Positions 54,477-63,117 of a stretch of DNA of 64,000 bases are shown here, in pieces. Source of the stretch: Deinobacterium chartae. GTDB lineage: Bacteria > Deinococcota > Deinococci > Deinococcales > Deinococcaceae. The translations under genes and the position numbers were made by a program. The stretch lies in assembly GCF_014202645.1 (NCBI RefSeq), contig NZ_JACHHG010000003.1, positions 124,001 through 188,000 of the forward strand. The letters run 5' to 3'. The notes below the pieces were generated by a model. The model ran no database searches. It was given only the letters and a program-made list of their open reading frames with translations, and had not been told where the DNA came from. Numbering within the stretch: the stretch's first letter is position 1; each line of letters starts with the position of its first letter.

Positions 54477-54931
54477 GTGCCGCTGCGCGGCAGGGCTGCG
54501 CTCACCGCTTCCTCCGAAGCGTCCCGGGCAAAAAACCGGGTGTGGACAGCAGGAGGAAAGAGGTCCTGTTCATGCCTTCCAGCGTAGCGTGCCGGGGTCC
54601 ACGCTCCGTCTGGCTGGGGGTATATACCTCTTCTATGCACGCTGCTAAACGGCTGCGGAACGTTCCCCGGCCCGCCCTCGAGGCCAAGCGGCCCCGTGCC
54701 GCAGGAAGCTGCGTTCTCGGCGTGCTCAGCTTTGTACCGGCCGCAACCGGTCACAGGGCCCTCGAGAGAAATACCAAAAACGAGGCTGCGTGCGCTGAAA
54801 GCAGACCGTGAAGCTCTGGACCAGGAAGTAATTCGTGACGCCGCTTTTCGGAGCCGTTGCCGTCGCGGTGATCATCGCGCTTGACCTCTTCTTGCTCGGT
54901 CAAGGGGTCGGCCGGGCAGGTATAACAGGGC
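54477..54931. other. 455-base intergenic region
   Basis: Lies between the kinase and the DinB-like gene, which diverge. A dyad GGTATATACC near 54626 and a + strand GTG frame from 54835 (TPLFGAVAVAVIIALDLFLL, membrane-like, with AGGAAGT before it) are the only features. The latter runs on over the DinB-like gene in another frame and is probably chance or a remnant. No RNA gene seen. Confidence 0.4.
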
Positions 54932-55429
54932 ATGACCGTGCGCGTCCCCAGCCCGCCCCGAGCTCAGTTGCACGACCTGCTCCACACCACCGCCCATGCC
55001 TCGCCGGCTGTGATCCTCGAGGGGCTCACGCCGGAGCAGGCTACGACGCGTCCACGCGGCCTGCCGCATTCGGTGGCCGAACTGGTCGCCCACCTGCTGT
55101 TCTGGGCCGAGTGGACCCTGGACGCGGCAGACGGAAATCCGCCGCCGGAGGTTCCTCACGCTGAGGACAGCTGGCCCGCAGTGCGCCCGGAAGAATGGGA
55201 GACGCTGCGCGTGCGTTTTCTGGCCACCATCGAACGCGCCAGCGCCCTCGAGCAGGCCCGTTTGGACCGTCCGCTGCTCGAGGGCGAGTGGTTCGGCTGG
55301 GAGCGGCACACCCTGGGCTCGGCCCTGGCGGACACAGCCCTGCACATCGCGCACCATCTGGGGCAGGCGGTGACGGTCCGCCAGTTGCTCGGCGTGTGGC
55401 CGCCGCCGAGCGGCGGCGTGACCTGGTAA
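54932..55429 (+). CDS. DinB/YfiT-like four-helix metal protein
   Basis: 165 residues, ATG 54932 with TATAAC 5 bases upstream. Four-helix DinB-like fold: LHDLLHTTAHASPAVILEGL, HSVAELVAHLLFWAEWTLDA and LADTALHIAHHLGQAVTVRQ. His in VAHLLFW and the HIAHH cluster give the metal-binding triad. This superfamily includes thiol transferases (bacillithiol, mycothiol) and is greatly expanded in Deinococcus. The substrate here cannot be read from sequence. Confidence 0.88.
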   Translation: MTVRVPSPPRAQLHDLLHTTAHASPAVILEGLTPEQATTRPRGLPHSVAELVAHLLFWAEWTLDAADGNPPPEVPHAEDSWPAVRPEEWETLRVRFLATIERASALEQARLDRPLLEGEWFGWERHTLGSALADTALHIAHHLGQAVTVRQLLGVWPPPSGGVTW

Positions 55430-55436
55430 CAGCGAC

Positions 55437-55479
55437 CGCGAAGCGCCCCCGGCTCAGGCAGGGCCGGGGGCGCTTCGCG
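55437..55479. terminator. 17-base-pair hairpin between convergent genes
   Basis: CGCGAAGCGCCCCCGGC pairs perfectly with GCCGGGGGCGCTTCGCG. It lies 8 bases after the DinB-like stop and can also catch rpsA read-through. Confidence 0.8.
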
Positions 55480-55541
55480 AATGCGACAGAAGAGGAAAGA
55501 GGCCTTGGGTCCTGCCGCTCGTATTTTCATGGCCGGGCCGC

Positions 55542-55585
55542 GCCGAAAGAGAAGAGGGGCGGAAGGTATGTGCCTTCCGCCCCTC
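55542..55585 (-). terminator. terminator of rpsA
   Basis: GAGGGGCGGAAGG (55554-55566) pairs with CCTTCCGCCCCTC (55573-55585). On the - strand TTCTCTTTC follows. It is 14 bases past the rpsA stop. Confidence 0.85.
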
Positions 55586-55599
55586 GAAGCCTCAGGAGT

Positions 55600-57309
55600 T
55601 TACTCCTCGGACTTCTTCTCCTCAGAGGTGGTCTCTTCGGTCTTCTCCTCGGCCTTGCTGCCCAGGCCGAACTGCGCGAACAGGTCGGCGTAGACGTCGC
55701 CCAGCTTGGTGCTGACCTTGCTGCTGCCGCTGCTGGCATCGCTGGCAGCGTAGCTGTAGTCGTAGTCGAAGCCGTCGCGCTTGCGGCGGCCGCCGCCACG
55801 GTTGCTGCTGCCCGCGCTGCTGCGGTAGTCGCCGCGAACCGAGGGGCTGTAGCTGCCGGCACCCTCGCTGCGCGCGGGGCCGCTGTAGGGCAGGCTGCGC
55901 TTGCGGCTCAGGCTGGCGCGCTGCTCCACGGGGTCGATGTTGAGGATCACGGCCTCGATCTCGTCGCCCTTCTTGAAGAGCTCGGAGGGATCGGTGACGC
56001 GCTCGTGGGCGAGCTCGGAGATGTGGATCAGGCCTTCGATGCCCTCTTCGATCTCCATGAACACACCGAAGTCGGTGATGCCGGTGACCTTACCCTTGAC
56101 CGGGGTGCCGGGCGGGTAGCGGTCGGGCAGCGCGCTCCAGGGATCCTGGCTGGTCTGGCGCAGACCGAGCGAGATGCGGCGCTCCTTGGGATCGATGCGC
56201 AAGATGACCGCTTCGACCTCTTCGCCCTCCTTGAGGAGCTCGTTGGGGTGACGCACGCGCTTGGTCCAGCTCATCTCGGAGACGTGGATCAGGCCTTCGA
56301 GGCCCGGCTCGATCTCCACAAAGGCGCCGAAGTTGGTGAGGTTGGTGACCTTACCGTGGATCTTCTGGCCGATGGTGTACTTCTCGACGGCCTCGCCCCA
56401 GGGGTCGCTGGCCAGGGCCTTCATCGAGAGGTTGATGCGCTCGCGGCCGGGGTCCATGTCCAGAACCTGGACCTTGACGGTGTCGCCGACCTTGACGACG
56501 TCGCGCGGGTGGTTGAAGCGGCCGTAGGTCAGCTCGCTGCGGTGCACCAGTCCGTCGATGCCGCCCAGGCTCACAAACACGCCGAAGTCGGTGATCTCCA
56601 CGACTTCGCCCTCGAGGACCTTGCCGGACTCGAGCTGCTGCATGGTGGCCTCGCGCGCCTCGGCCTTCTTGGCCTCGATGATGGCGCGGTGGCTGATGAT
56701 CACGCGGTTACGCTTGCGGTTCAGCTCGATCAGCTTGACCTCGAGCGGCTTGCCCACGTAGGGGCTGAGGTCGTTCACGCGGCGCACATCCACCTGCGAG
56801 GCGGGCAGGAAGGCCCGGATTCCCTCGATGGAAGCCACGAGGCCGCCGCGCACCTTCTCGGTGATCTCGACGGTGAAGACCTCGTCCTTGGCCTGCAGGT
56901 CCGCGAGGACCCGCCAGCCACGGTCCTGGTCGGCGCGGCGCTTGCTCAGCACGATCACGCCGTTGGGGATGTCGGTACGAACCACGTACGCCTCGATGCT
57001 GTCGCCCGGCTTGTACATCTCCTGGGCCTGCTCGAGGGTGACGGGCTCTTCCTGCAGCTGCGAGAAGGGAATGATACCTTCCACTTTTGCACCGACGTCC
57101 ACGGCGATGCCCTCGCTGCCGATAAACACGACCTTGCCCTCGACGATGTCGCCGCGGTTGACCTCGCGGATCTGGAGTTCTTCCTCAGCCTTGAGGACGT
57201 CCTCCATGGTCATCGCGGGGTACTCGGTCTCGTTCTCGGTACGCGGAGCTTCGGTCTGAGCGGCGCCGTTCACGTCGGTCGCCGGGGTCGGGGTAGCCTT
57301 GTCTTCCAT
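55600..57309 (-). CDS. rpsA: 30S ribosomal protein S1
   Basis: RNA-binding protein that helps mRNAs onto the 30S subunit. 569 residues from ATG 57309 ([13 protein letters not shown]) with GGGAGG upstream; the open frame continues 27 codons further but that part is leader. Five S1 domains begin near residues 52, 138, 220, 305 and 392 ([80 protein letters not shown]). The last 105 residues are a Ser/Gly/Arg/Tyr tail ending in an acidic Glu/Lys/Thr stretch. E. coli S1 has six domains; five or fewer is usual here. S1 is of interest because many mRNAs in this genome look leaderless. Confidence 0.95.
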   Translation of the reverse strand: MEDKATPTPATDVNGAAQTEAPRTENETEYPAMTMEDVLKAEEELQIREVNRGDIVEGKVVFIGSEGIAVDVGAKVEGIIPFSQLQEEPVTLEQAQEMYKPGDSIEAYVVRTDIPNGVIVLSKRRADQDRGWRVLADLQAKDEVFTVEITEKVRGGLVASIEGIRAFLPASQVDVRRVNDLSPYVGKPLEVKLIELNRKRNRVIISHRAIIEAKKAEAREATMQQLESGKVLEGEVVEITDFGVFVSLGGIDGLVHRSELTYGRFNHPRDVVKVGDTVKVQVLDMDPGRERINLSMKALASDPWGEAVEKYTIGQKIHGKVTNLTNFGAFVEIEPGLEGLIHVSEMSWTKRVRHPNELLKEGEEVEAVILRIDPKERRISLGLRQTSQDPWSALPDRYPPGTPVKGKVTGITDFGVFMEIEEGIEGLIHISELAHERVTDPSELFKKGDEIEAVILNIDPVEQRASLSRKRSLPYSGPARSEGAGSYSPSVRGDYRSSAGSSNRGGGRRKRDGFDYDYSYAASDASSGSSKVSTKLGDVYADLFAQFGLGSKAEEKTEETTSEEKKSEE

Positions 57310-57381
57310 CAACTGAAATCCTCCCTTTAACCTCGGGGCCTCCGCCCGGCAAGCCGAGCAGAAAACACGAGGCAACGATCT

Positions 57382-57410
57382 ATTGTACATGGGAAGTAGC
57401 GGTGCGTAAA
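57382..57410 (-). promoter_or_regulatory. rpsA promoter
   Basis: On the - strand TTTACG and TACAAT with a 17-base spacer, about 70 bases before the ATG. A TTG in frame with rpsA lies 6 bases past TACAAT, but the SD-led ATG downstream is the likelier start. GGGAAGTAG occurs twice near the -35 box. Confidence 0.7.
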
Positions 57411-57479
57411 GGGAAGTAGTCTACATCGTGCCTGCGGATTTGGGCAAGCGGCGGGGATCTCCGGGGTGTGCCCTCGCCC

Positions 57480-57508
57480 TTGACAAGCGCTGGGTCAGTT
57501 GCTAGTAT
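57480..57508 (+). promoter_or_regulatory. promoter of tRNA-Gln
   Basis: Consensus TTGACA (57480-57485), 17-base spacer, TAGTAT (57503-57508). Transcription would start a few bases before the tRNA at 57521. Confidence 0.9.
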
Positions 57509-57520
57509 TTTCAACGCCGT

Positions 57521-57594
57521 TGGGGCATCGTCTAACGGCAGGACAACGCTCTCTGGAAGCGTCGATCATGGTTCGAATCCATGTGCCCCAGCCA
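57521..57594 (+). tRNA. tRNA-Gln (anticodon CUG)
   Basis: Acceptor TGGGGCA pairs with TGCCCCA; discriminator G; CCA is encoded at 57592-57594. Anticodon stem ACGCT/AGCGT encloses CTCTGGA with anticodon CTG, reading CAG. T-arm GGTTCGAATCC is normal. Confidence 0.96.
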
Positions 57595-57604
57595 GAATCT
57601 TGCA

Positions 57605-57642
57605 GCGCGCCGCGACCCCTGAGGGTCGCGGCGCGCTCGTTT
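57605..57642 (+). terminator. terminator of tRNA-Gln
   Basis: GCGCGCCGCGACCC pairs with GGGTCGCGGCGCGC around CTGA, followed by TCGTTTGT. Ten bases after the tRNA. Confidence 0.88.
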
Positions 57643-57671
57643 GTGTGCGGTATGACCTGTGACTCACATTC

Positions 57672-57695
57672 GTATACCCGGGTGGGGTATACAAT
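57672..57695 (+). promoter_or_regulatory. trxB promoter with inverted repeat
   Basis: GTATACCC (57672-57679) and GGGTATAC (57685-57692) form a perfect 8-base inverted repeat with a 5-base spacer. TACAAT (57690-57695) is the -10 box and overlaps the right arm, so a dimeric regulator would block it. No good -35 is seen, which suggests an activator or an extended -10 (TATACAAT). The nature of the regulator is unknown; a redox factor would fit trxB. Confidence 0.55.
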
Positions 57696-57701
57696 CGGTT
57701 G

Positions 57702-57758
57702 ATGGTGGACCTGCAGGCCTTATCCTGCGGTAGGAGGAAGCTCGCATGCAAACCGTAG
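57702..57758 (+). CDS. 18-residue leader ORF overlapping trxB
   Basis: [18 protein letters not shown]; its ATG is 6 bases after TACAAT, so it would be the first codon of a leaderless mRNA. It contains the trxB SD (TAGGAGG) and ends in TAG 13 bases inside trxB. Two Cys codons, one of them overlapping the trxB start. A leader peptide that senses Cys supply or couples translation is a reasonable guess. Confidence 0.5.
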   Translation: MVDLQALSCGRRKLACKP

Positions 57759-58702
57759 ACGTAGTGATCATCGGCGGCGGCCCGGCAGGGCTCACGGCCG
57801 GCATTTATACCGGACGCGCCAACCTCAAGACGGTCATCTTGGAAAAAGGCCAGCCCGGTGGGCAGATCGCCCAGACCCAGGACGTGGAGAACTACCCCGG
57901 CTTCCCCGAGGGCATCTCGGGCATGGAGCTCTCGCAGCGCATGGTGCAGCAGGCCGAGAAGTTCGGTGCCCGCCTCGAGATGGACGAGGTGCAGTCGGTG
58001 GAAAAAGACGGCCAGGAGTTCGTGGTCAGGGCCTACGACGGCACCTACCGCGCCAAGGCCGTGATTCTGGCAACCGGTGCCAACCCCAAGCGCCTCGGCG
58101 TTCCCGGCGAAGACGAGGCCTGGGGTAAGGGCTTATCTACCTGCGCGACCTGCGACGGCTTCTTTTACCGGGGCAAGCACGTGGTGGTTGTGGGCGGCGG
58201 CGACGCCGCGGTGGAAGAAGGCGTTTTCCTGACCAAGTTCGCCGAGACCGTCACGCTGATTCACCGCCGCGATACGCTGCGCGCCAACAAGGTGGCTCAG
58301 GCCCGCGCTTTTGCCAACCCCAAGATGCGCTTCGTGTGGAACACGGTGGTTGAGGAACTGCTGCTCGATCCCGAGGCGATGGGGGCTGTCAGCGGCGTCC
58401 GCCTGCGTAATCTGCAGACCGGTGAGGTCTATGACCACGCCACCGACGGTGTTTTCGTGTTTATCGGGCACGTGCCCAACACCGACTTCGTGAAGGACAC
58501 GGTCCGGTTGCGGCCCGACGGTTACGTCGAGGTGCACGACGAGATTTACACCTCGGTACCCGGCCTGTTCGCGGCCGGTGACGTGAGTGATTACACCTAC
58601 CGTCAGCTGGCGACCAGCGTCGGTGCCGGAACGCGCGCGGCCATGGCCGCCGAGCGGATGCTGGCTGCCCTCGAGGCTCAGGAGAACGCACCCGCCCAGT
58701 GA
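57746..58702 (+). CDS. trxB: thioredoxin reductase
   Basis: FAD/NADPH enzyme that keeps thioredoxin reduced, 318 residues. FAD site [20 protein letters not shown], redox-active CATC in [20 protein letters not shown] site [17 protein letters not shown] with [10 protein letters not shown], and [19 protein letters not shown] at the end. ATG with TAGGAGGAAG upstream. The HRR motif indicates NADPH use. Followed by the HD gene, overlapping 4 bases. Confidence 0.96.
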   Translation: MQTVDVVIIGGGPAGLTAGIYTGRANLKTVILEKGQPGGQIAQTQDVENYPGFPEGISGMELSQRMVQQAEKFGARLEMDEVQSVEKDGQEFVVRAYDGTYRAKAVILATGANPKRLGVPGEDEAWGKGLSTCATCDGFFYRGKHVVVVGGGDAAVEEGVFLTKFAETVTLIHRRDTLRANKVAQARAFANPKMRFVWNTVVEELLLDPEAMGAVSGVRLRNLQTGEVYDHATDGVFVFIGHVPNTDFVKDTVRLRPDGYVEVHDEIYTSVPGLFAAGDVSDYTYRQLATSVGAGTRAAMAAERMLAALEAQENAPAQ

Positions 58703-59172
58703 GCCCGCTGCCCGGAAAGATCGCGCGGCTTGCCCGCAGCATCTCCGCCGCCCAGGCGCGTCCCGACGACGCCTGGGCGGCGGCTCGGCTGAACGGGGGA
58801 GAGCTGCGCGTTTACCGCGGCATGGACCCGCGCGACCGCGAGCACGGCCTGCGGGTGGCCCGCGCCCTGCTCGCCGCCTGCCCGCAGGCGCGTCCGGAAC
58901 TGGTCGCTGCCGCCATCTTGCACGACTGTGGCAAGAGCATCCGGACCTACCGGGTCTGGGAGCGCGTGGCGGTGGGACTCGTGCCTTACCGGGTAGGCCA
59001 CGCCCTGCCCTGGCAGCCCCTCGAGCTGCGCTTTAACCACCCCGAGGTGGGGGCAGGGCTGGTGCGGGCGGCGGGCGGGCGTGAGGAGGTCGCACGCCTG
59101 ATCGAGCGCCACCATGCACCCGCCGGCGATCCCGAGGCCGAACTGCTGTACCGGTTTGACCACCTCGAGTGA
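58699..59172 (+). CDS. HD-domain hydrolase
   Basis: 157 residues, GTG start overlapping the trxB stop (GTGA). HD motif residues: His in [15 protein letters not shown] in [13 protein letters not shown], and the later [20 protein letters not shown]. These proteins are metal-dependent phosphohydrolases acting on nucleotides or related phosphates. Its tie to trxB is unexplained; co-translation is seen, the role is not. Confidence 0.85.
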   Translation: MSPLPGKIARLARSISAAQARPDDAWAAARLNGGELRVYRGMDPRDREHGLRVARALLAACPQARPELVAAAILHDCGKSIRTYRVWERVAVGLVPYRVGHALPWQPLELRFNHPEVGAGLVRAAGGREEVARLIERHHAPAGDPEAELLYRFDHLE

Positions 59173-59209
59173 CCGCAGGCTGGGCTCAGAGCGCCCGGCT
59201 GACGGGGGC

Positions 59210-59238
59210 TTTACAATTTTAACTTCCTGACCTATACT
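59210..59238 (+). promoter_or_regulatory. promoter of tRNA-Glu
   Basis: TTTACA (59210-59215), 17-base AT-rich spacer, TATACT (59233-59238), 32 bases before the tRNA. Confidence 0.9.
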
Positions 59239-59270
59239 CTTTTTCGCCCTGAGCAAGGGCAGCCGCGAAA

Positions 59271-59347
<77 letters not shown>

Positions 59348-59350
59348 AAA

Positions 59351-59381
59351 AAGCCGCGCAGCGCAAGCTGCGCGGCTTCTT
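59351..59381 (+). terminator. terminator of tRNA-Glu
   Basis: AAGCCGCGCAGC pairs with GCTGCGCGGCTT around GCAA, followed by CTTT. Four bases after the tRNA. Confidence 0.9.
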
Positions 59382-59854
59382 TGATGCTGACGGTACGGCC
59401 GCTTCGGTGCGCGCGGGGTCCGGAGGGGCCGGGCAGCGCTCGAGGTGGGGGATACCCAAGTCGGCCCCTCGCGTTCCGCAGGCCCGCTGGTACAGCCGCG
59501 AGTAACGCCGTGCAACTGAGGTGGGGGCGGACGGGGCAGCGCTCAGCCGTGCGCTCCAGGCGCCACGAAGGTCATCTGCGCCGAGGGCCGGTGGACCGTA
59601 CGGGTGTTGGGGCGAAGCGGTCTGACCGGCGCTCAGGGTGAGCAGCAGCAGCGGGGGGCGCATGGTTCTCTCCGGGTGTAGCGTGAGTCTTCGCGCAGGA
59701 TGACTGCGCCGTGTGGTCTTTCGACGATGCAGGCCTGATTTCCTTTCGGCAGATACTTTGCCGGACAGCCATGAAGGGGCTCTGATTCGAGCCTGCAATT
59801 TTGGTTCGCCTTCGATGCATGGCGATACGGGCGTTCCCGCCTAGACAGGCGAAA
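59382..59854. other. intergenic region, possible small secreted-protein remnant
   Basis: On the - strand an ATG at 59664 opens MRPPLLLLTLSAGQTASPQ, signal-peptide-like, with GGAGAG upstream. The frame runs through the tRNA-Glu terminator and ends inside the tRNA, so if it was a gene it lost its 3' end. No other gene is visible in this stretch. Confidence 0.35.
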
Positions 59855-59912
59855 TTCGTGACACGAAATCTGTATTTCTGTACCGAAAGTCGGTAACAAA
59901 ATGCACTACACT
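59855..59912 (+). promoter_or_regulatory. two palindromes and promoter before the 72-residue protein
   Basis: TTCGT-GAC-ACGAA at 59855-59867 and TACCGA-AAG-TCGGTA at 59881-59895 are perfect. TACACT (59907-59912) is the probable -10 box, so the second palindrome covers the -35 position. This suggests control by a repressor. Confidence 0.5.
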
Positions 59913-59930
59913 GGCAGGAAGGAGGACAGT

Positions 59931-60149
59931 ATGACCGAGCGCCAGCGACTGTACGACCAAGCTCAGATTCACCTGGAGGAGGCCACCCGCTTTGCGCAGG
60001 CTTCCGGTAACACGCAGGCGCTGCACGACGTCGAACTGCTCCGGCTGGATCTCTCGTCTGCCCACATCACCCAGAACGCCGAGCGCATGGCTCAGATCGC
60101 CCTGGAAAGCGCGCGCCTCGAGGAACTGCTGCGCGGAAATCAGGGCTGA
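59931..60149 (+). CDS. 72-residue helical protein
   Basis: ATG 59931 preceded by AAGGAGGA. Sequence MTERQRLYDQAQIHLEEATR and then QALHDVELLRLDLSSAHITQ, with regularly spaced Leu/Ala/Glu, predicts two long helices. No Cys, no membrane helix. Family not recognised. Well-formed promoter, SD and terminator argue that it is real. The palindromes upstream suggest it is regulated. Confidence 0.75.
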   Translation: MTERQRLYDQAQIHLEEATRFAQASGNTQALHDVELLRLDLSSAHITQNAERMAQIALESARLEELLRGNQG

Positions 60150-60168
60150 GCACCCAGAGGCGCAAAAG

Positions 60169-60200
60169 GCGCGGGGGACCGCTAGAGCGGTCCCCCGCGC
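60169..60200. terminator. hairpin between convergent genes
   Basis: GCGCGGGGGACCGCT pairs perfectly with AGCGGTCCCCCGCGC around AG. It lies between the 72-residue protein and the NUDIX gene. Confidence 0.8.
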
Positions 60201-60210
60201 ACAGCGGAAC

Positions 60211-60771
60211 TCAGCCGCGCCGTTCGAGCTGCGGAATGCGCAAGCCGCCCTTGCCGTCCCAGCCCTGAAACGAATAGAAGCGGCCGGGTAGTCCGGTCGA
60301 GAGGTAGTCCGAGAGCGGCTCGCGCATCGGCGGGGTGTCGAGCAGGGCGATCGCTTCCTCGTGATCGAAAAAACGCGCCTCGACGATGAAGCCGTCCGGG
60401 TCACGCGGGTTGAGCAGGCCCTCCCACTGCGCCGCGAACGCCAGCACGATGGCCCGCTCGCTGCGGCGCGCGTCCTCGATGTGCACGCAGTACGCCAGGT
60501 GCTCGATGCGCCGCAGCTTCAGGCCGGTCTCCTCGAGGATCTCGCGGGTGATGGCCTCGTTGGCGGTTTCACCGTGCTCCACCTGACCGCCCGGCAGGGT
60601 ATAGCGGACCTTGCCCGAACGCTGCCAGTCGTTGCCGACCAGCAAAATCCGCCCCTGGCGGTCGCGCAGCACCGCCGAGGCGACCAGCAGCTCACGCCGC
60701 AGCACGCGGGCCTCCGGGGGGCGAAGCGCGCCCGCGTTCCGCCGCCGGGCGTCGGGCTCCCGCCGGCCCAC
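60211..60771 (-). CDS. NUDIX hydrolase
   Basis: 186 residues from GTG 60771, 6 bases past the prfA stop. A GTG at 60705 (LRRELLVASAVLRD) is an alternative because the first 22 residues are Arg/Ala-rich and unlike the family. Complete NUDIX box GGQVEHGETANEAITREILE followed by ETGLKL. A fold start AVLRDRQGRILLVGND and a C-terminal part with FYSFQGWDGKGG. NUDIX enzymes cleave nucleoside diphosphates linked to other groups; Deinococcus has many. The substrate is unknown. Confidence 0.88.
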   Translation of the reverse strand: MGRREPDARRRNAGALRPPEARVLRRELLVASAVLRDRQGRILLVGNDWQRSGKVRYTLPGGQVEHGETANEAITREILEETGLKLRRIEHLAYCVHIEDARRSERAIVLAFAAQWEGLLNPRDPDGFIVEARFFDHEEAIALLDTPPMREPLSDYLSTGLPGRFYSFQGWDGKGGLRIPQLERRG

Positions 60772-60777
60772 GCACCA

Positions 60778-61869
60778 TCAGCTGCCCTCCTGTTCGGCCA
60801 TCGCCTCGAGCAGTTGCTCGCGTTCCATGGCCTGCAGGGCCTCGAGCAGCGGTCCCATCTGACCGTCGATCACGGTGTCCAGCGGGAAATTCTTGTTTTC
60901 ACCGGTCAGGCGGTGATCGGTGACGCGATTTTGCGGGTAGTTGTAGGTGCGGATCTTCTCGCTGCGGTCGCCCGAGCCGATCATCGCCTGCCGCGAGGCG
61001 CGCTGCTCGGCCTCCTCCTCGCGCTGCTTCTGTTCGGCCAGACGCGAGCGCAGCACCAGCAGCGCCTTCTCGCGGTTCTTGATCTGGCTGCGGCTGTCTT
61101 GGCACACCACGATCAACTCCTCGGGCGTGCCGGGCTTGTACACCGCGCGCACGGCCGAGTCGGTGGTGTTCACGCCCTGACCGCCCGCGCCCTGCGAGCG
61201 GAACACGTCGATGCGCACCTGCGAGAGGTCGAGCTCGAACTCGCTCTCCTCGGCCTCGGGAACCACCGCCACGGTCACGGTGGAGGTGTGGATGCGGCCC
61301 TGCGACTCGGTGGCCGGCACGCGCTGCACCCGGTGCACTCCGCCCTCGAACTTGAAGCGGCGGTAGACGTAGTCACCGCTGAGCTCGGCCACCACCTTGG
61401 AAAAGCCGCCCAGGTCCGACTCGGAGGCCTCGAGCACCTCGAGGCGCAGCCCTGCGGTCTCGGCGTACCGCTGGTACATGCGCAGCAAGTCGGCGGCGAA
61501 CAGCGCGGCCTCGTCACCGCCCGCTCCGGCGCGCAGCTCGAGGATCACGTTGCGGGAGTCGCGCGGGTCGCTGGGCAGCAGCAGCACGTCGAGTTCGGCC
61601 TCGATGGCGCGCAGCCGCTCCTCGGAGGCCTCGAGGTCGCTTACGGCCAAGTCGCGCATCTCGGGGTCCTCGAGCAGTTCGCGCGCTTCCTGGGCGGCGG
61701 CGCTGTGGGCCTGATATTCCTGCCATAGGGTCATGATCGGCCCGAGTTCGGCGTACCGCCGGTTGAGTTTGAGGTAGGCCTGGGTGTTCCCGAAAACCTC
61801 GGGATCGGCCAGCTCGCGCTCCACATTCCGGTACTCGCGCTCGAGCTCTCTGAGTTTTTCAGTTAGCAC
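60778..61869 (-). CDS. prfA: peptide chain release factor 1
   Basis: Ends translation at UAA and UAG. 363 residues. PxT-type anticodon motif in [16 protein letters not shown] and catalytic GGQ in [20 protein letters not shown]; also [23 protein letters not shown] start (complement of 61867-61869) with GAGGTG 12 bases away, a rather long spacing. A 20-codon upstream ORF ends 11 bases inside it, and CAGTTAGC/GCTAACTG forms a stem over the start. The NUDIX gene follows closely. Confidence 0.96.
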   Translation of the reverse strand: MLTEKLRELEREYRNVERELADPEVFGNTQAYLKLNRRYAELGPIMTLWQEYQAHSAAAQEARELLEDPEMRDLAVSDLEASEERLRAIEAELDVLLLPSDPRDSRNVILELRAGAGGDEAALFAADLLRMYQRYAETAGLRLEVLEASESDLGGFSKVVAELSGDYVYRRFKFEGGVHRVQRVPATESQGRIHTSTVTVAVVPEAEESEFELDLSQVRIDVFRSQGAGGQGVNTTDSAVRAVYKPGTPEELIVVCQDSRSQIKNREKALLVLRSRLAEQKQREEEAEQRASRQAMIGSGDRSEKIRTYNYPQNRVTDHRLTGENKNFPLDTVIDGQMGPLLEALQAMEREQLLEAMAEQEGS

Positions 61870-61921
61870 AGCGGAATTCGCACCTCGCTAACTGTGGTTG
61901 CAAACGAATATGGACGGGCAT
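61859..61921 (-). CDS. 20-residue leader ORF overlapping prfA
   Basis: ATG 61921 lies 8 bases after a TAGAAT box (61930-61935), so an mRNA from it would be leaderless and start with this ORF. The peptide begins [10 protein letters not shown] and ends with two Cys (ARCEFRCAN). It ends in TGA, read by release factor 2, 11 bases inside prfA. The stem CAGTTAGC (61860-61867)/GCTAACTG (61887-61894) lies between. Translation of this ORF would melt that stem and deliver ribosomes to prfA. Confidence 0.5.
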   Translation of the reverse strand: MPVHIRLQPQLARCEFRCAN

Positions 61922-62077
61922 GATGGTCCATTCTAGCCCAAGCAGGCGGGGGATTTCGGAGACCGGGGCCGAAAGGGACATAGCTTTCTCTCACCTGCCA
62001 CGTCGTTTTTCCGCAACGGACCCGGATGTTTGCACGACTGTGGCCGGTCCGGGCAGCGGCTCGCGTATACTCCCCCC

Positions 62078-63073
62078 ATGAAAACGCTGAAAATCGGCCT
62101 GCTCGGCTGCGGTACGGTCGGCAGCGGTGTGCTGACCCTGCTGCACCGCCGCCGCGACCTGATCGGCGCCCTGGGATACCGCGTGCAGGTGGAGGGCGTG
62201 CTGGTGCGCGACCCGCTCAAACCTCGCAGCTTCGAGGGCCCGGACGTGCCCCTCACCGACTCACCGCACTTCCTCGAGGGCGTGGACGTGGTGATCGAGG
62301 TGATGGGCGGCGTGGAACGCCCGCTGGGAATGGTGCGGCCGGCCCTCGAGGCGGGACGCACGGTGATCACCGCCAACAAGGCCATGCTGGCCGAGCGCTG
62401 GGAGGACCTCGAGCCGTTCGCGCGCCAGGGCCGCCTGTACTACGAGGCCAGCGTGATGGCGGGCACTCCGGTGATTGCGCCGCTCGCCACGGTGGCGCGC
62501 GGCAGCCAGCCGAAGTCGCTGCGGGCGATTTTGAACGGCACCTGCGCGTACATCCTGGCGCGCATGGAGCAGGGCCTGGGCTACGCCGAGGCCCTGCTCC
62601 ATGCGCAAGATCTCGGCTATGCCGAAGACCCGCCGACCCTGGACGTGGGCGGTTTCGACGCGGCCCACAAGCTGACCGTGCTGGCCAGGATGCTGTTCGA
62701 CCCGACCTTCCGGTACGCGGACGTGCAGGTGCAGGGCATTGACGCGCTGCCCGACGGCGTGGTCCTCGAGGCGCGCGCCCGGGGCGAGCGCGTGATGCTG
62801 GTGGGTTCGGTCACACCCGGCGAGCGCGGCTGGCAGGCGCGGGTCGCTCCGGAATTCGTGAGTGCCGATCTGCCCCTCGCCCAGGTCAGGGACGGGCGCA
62901 ACGCGCTGCACCTCGAGACCGAGGAAAACGGCCTGCTGGCCATCGAGGGTGCCGGAGCGGGCGGACTGGTGACCGCCAGCGCGGTGCTGGGCGACCTGAT
63001 CGCGTACCTGCAGGGCGTGCCCGGTCCGCTGCCGCTGGCCGCCGCCGCTCCGCTGCCTGCCCCGGCGAACTGA
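62078..63073 (+). CDS. hom: homoserine dehydrogenase
   Basis: Reduces aspartate semialdehyde to homoserine in the Thr/Met pathway. 331 residues. TATACT stands 6 bases before ATG 62078 (leaderless), which excludes an ATG 16 codons earlier. NAD(P) site KIGLLGCGTVGSGVLTLL, ANKAMLAERWEDL, LNGTCAYILARMEQGLGY and the catalytic region DLGYAEDPPTLDVGGFDAAH followed by KLTVLAR. It lacks the C-terminal ACT domain of many homologues (about 430 residues), so it is probably not inhibited by Thr in the usual way. Confidence 0.95.
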   Translation: MKTLKIGLLGCGTVGSGVLTLLHRRRDLIGALGYRVQVEGVLVRDPLKPRSFEGPDVPLTDSPHFLEGVDVVIEVMGGVERPLGMVRPALEAGRTVITANKAMLAERWEDLEPFARQGRLYYEASVMAGTPVIAPLATVARGSQPKSLRAILNGTCAYILARMEQGLGYAEALLHAQDLGYAEDPPTLDVGGFDAAHKLTVLARMLFDPTFRYADVQVQGIDALPDGVVLEARARGERVMLVGSVTPGERGWQARVAPEFVSADLPLAQVRDGRNALHLETEENGLLAIEGAGAGGLVTASAVLGDLIAYLQGVPGPLPLAAAAPLPAPAN

Positions 63074-63080
63074 CCTCGGC

Positions 63081-63117
63081 GCGGCTGGCTGACCGGGCGT
63101 CAGCCAGCCGCCGTTTT
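63081..63117 (+). terminator. terminator of hom
   Basis: GCGGCTGGCTGA pairs with TCAGCCAGCCGC around a 7-base loop, followed by CGTTTT. It overlaps the stop codon of the convergent GMC gene. Confidence 0.82.

Noticed and set aside
54620-54640. GGTATATACC dyad as a copy of the trxB operator
   Set aside because: Only the central GTATA core is shared; arms and spacing differ.
54835-55164. GTG frame starting TPLFGAVAVAVIIALDLFLL on the + strand
   Set aside because: It has an SD-like AGGAAGT and a membrane-like start, but it runs 230 bases over the DinB-like gene in another frame and becomes Arg/Pro/Gly noise typical of out-of-frame reading.
57309-57390. 27-codon N-terminal extension of ribosomal protein S1
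   Set aside because: A TTG lies at leaderless distance from the -10 box in frame, but the SD-led ATG at 57309 matches the family start and the extension shows no conserved pattern.
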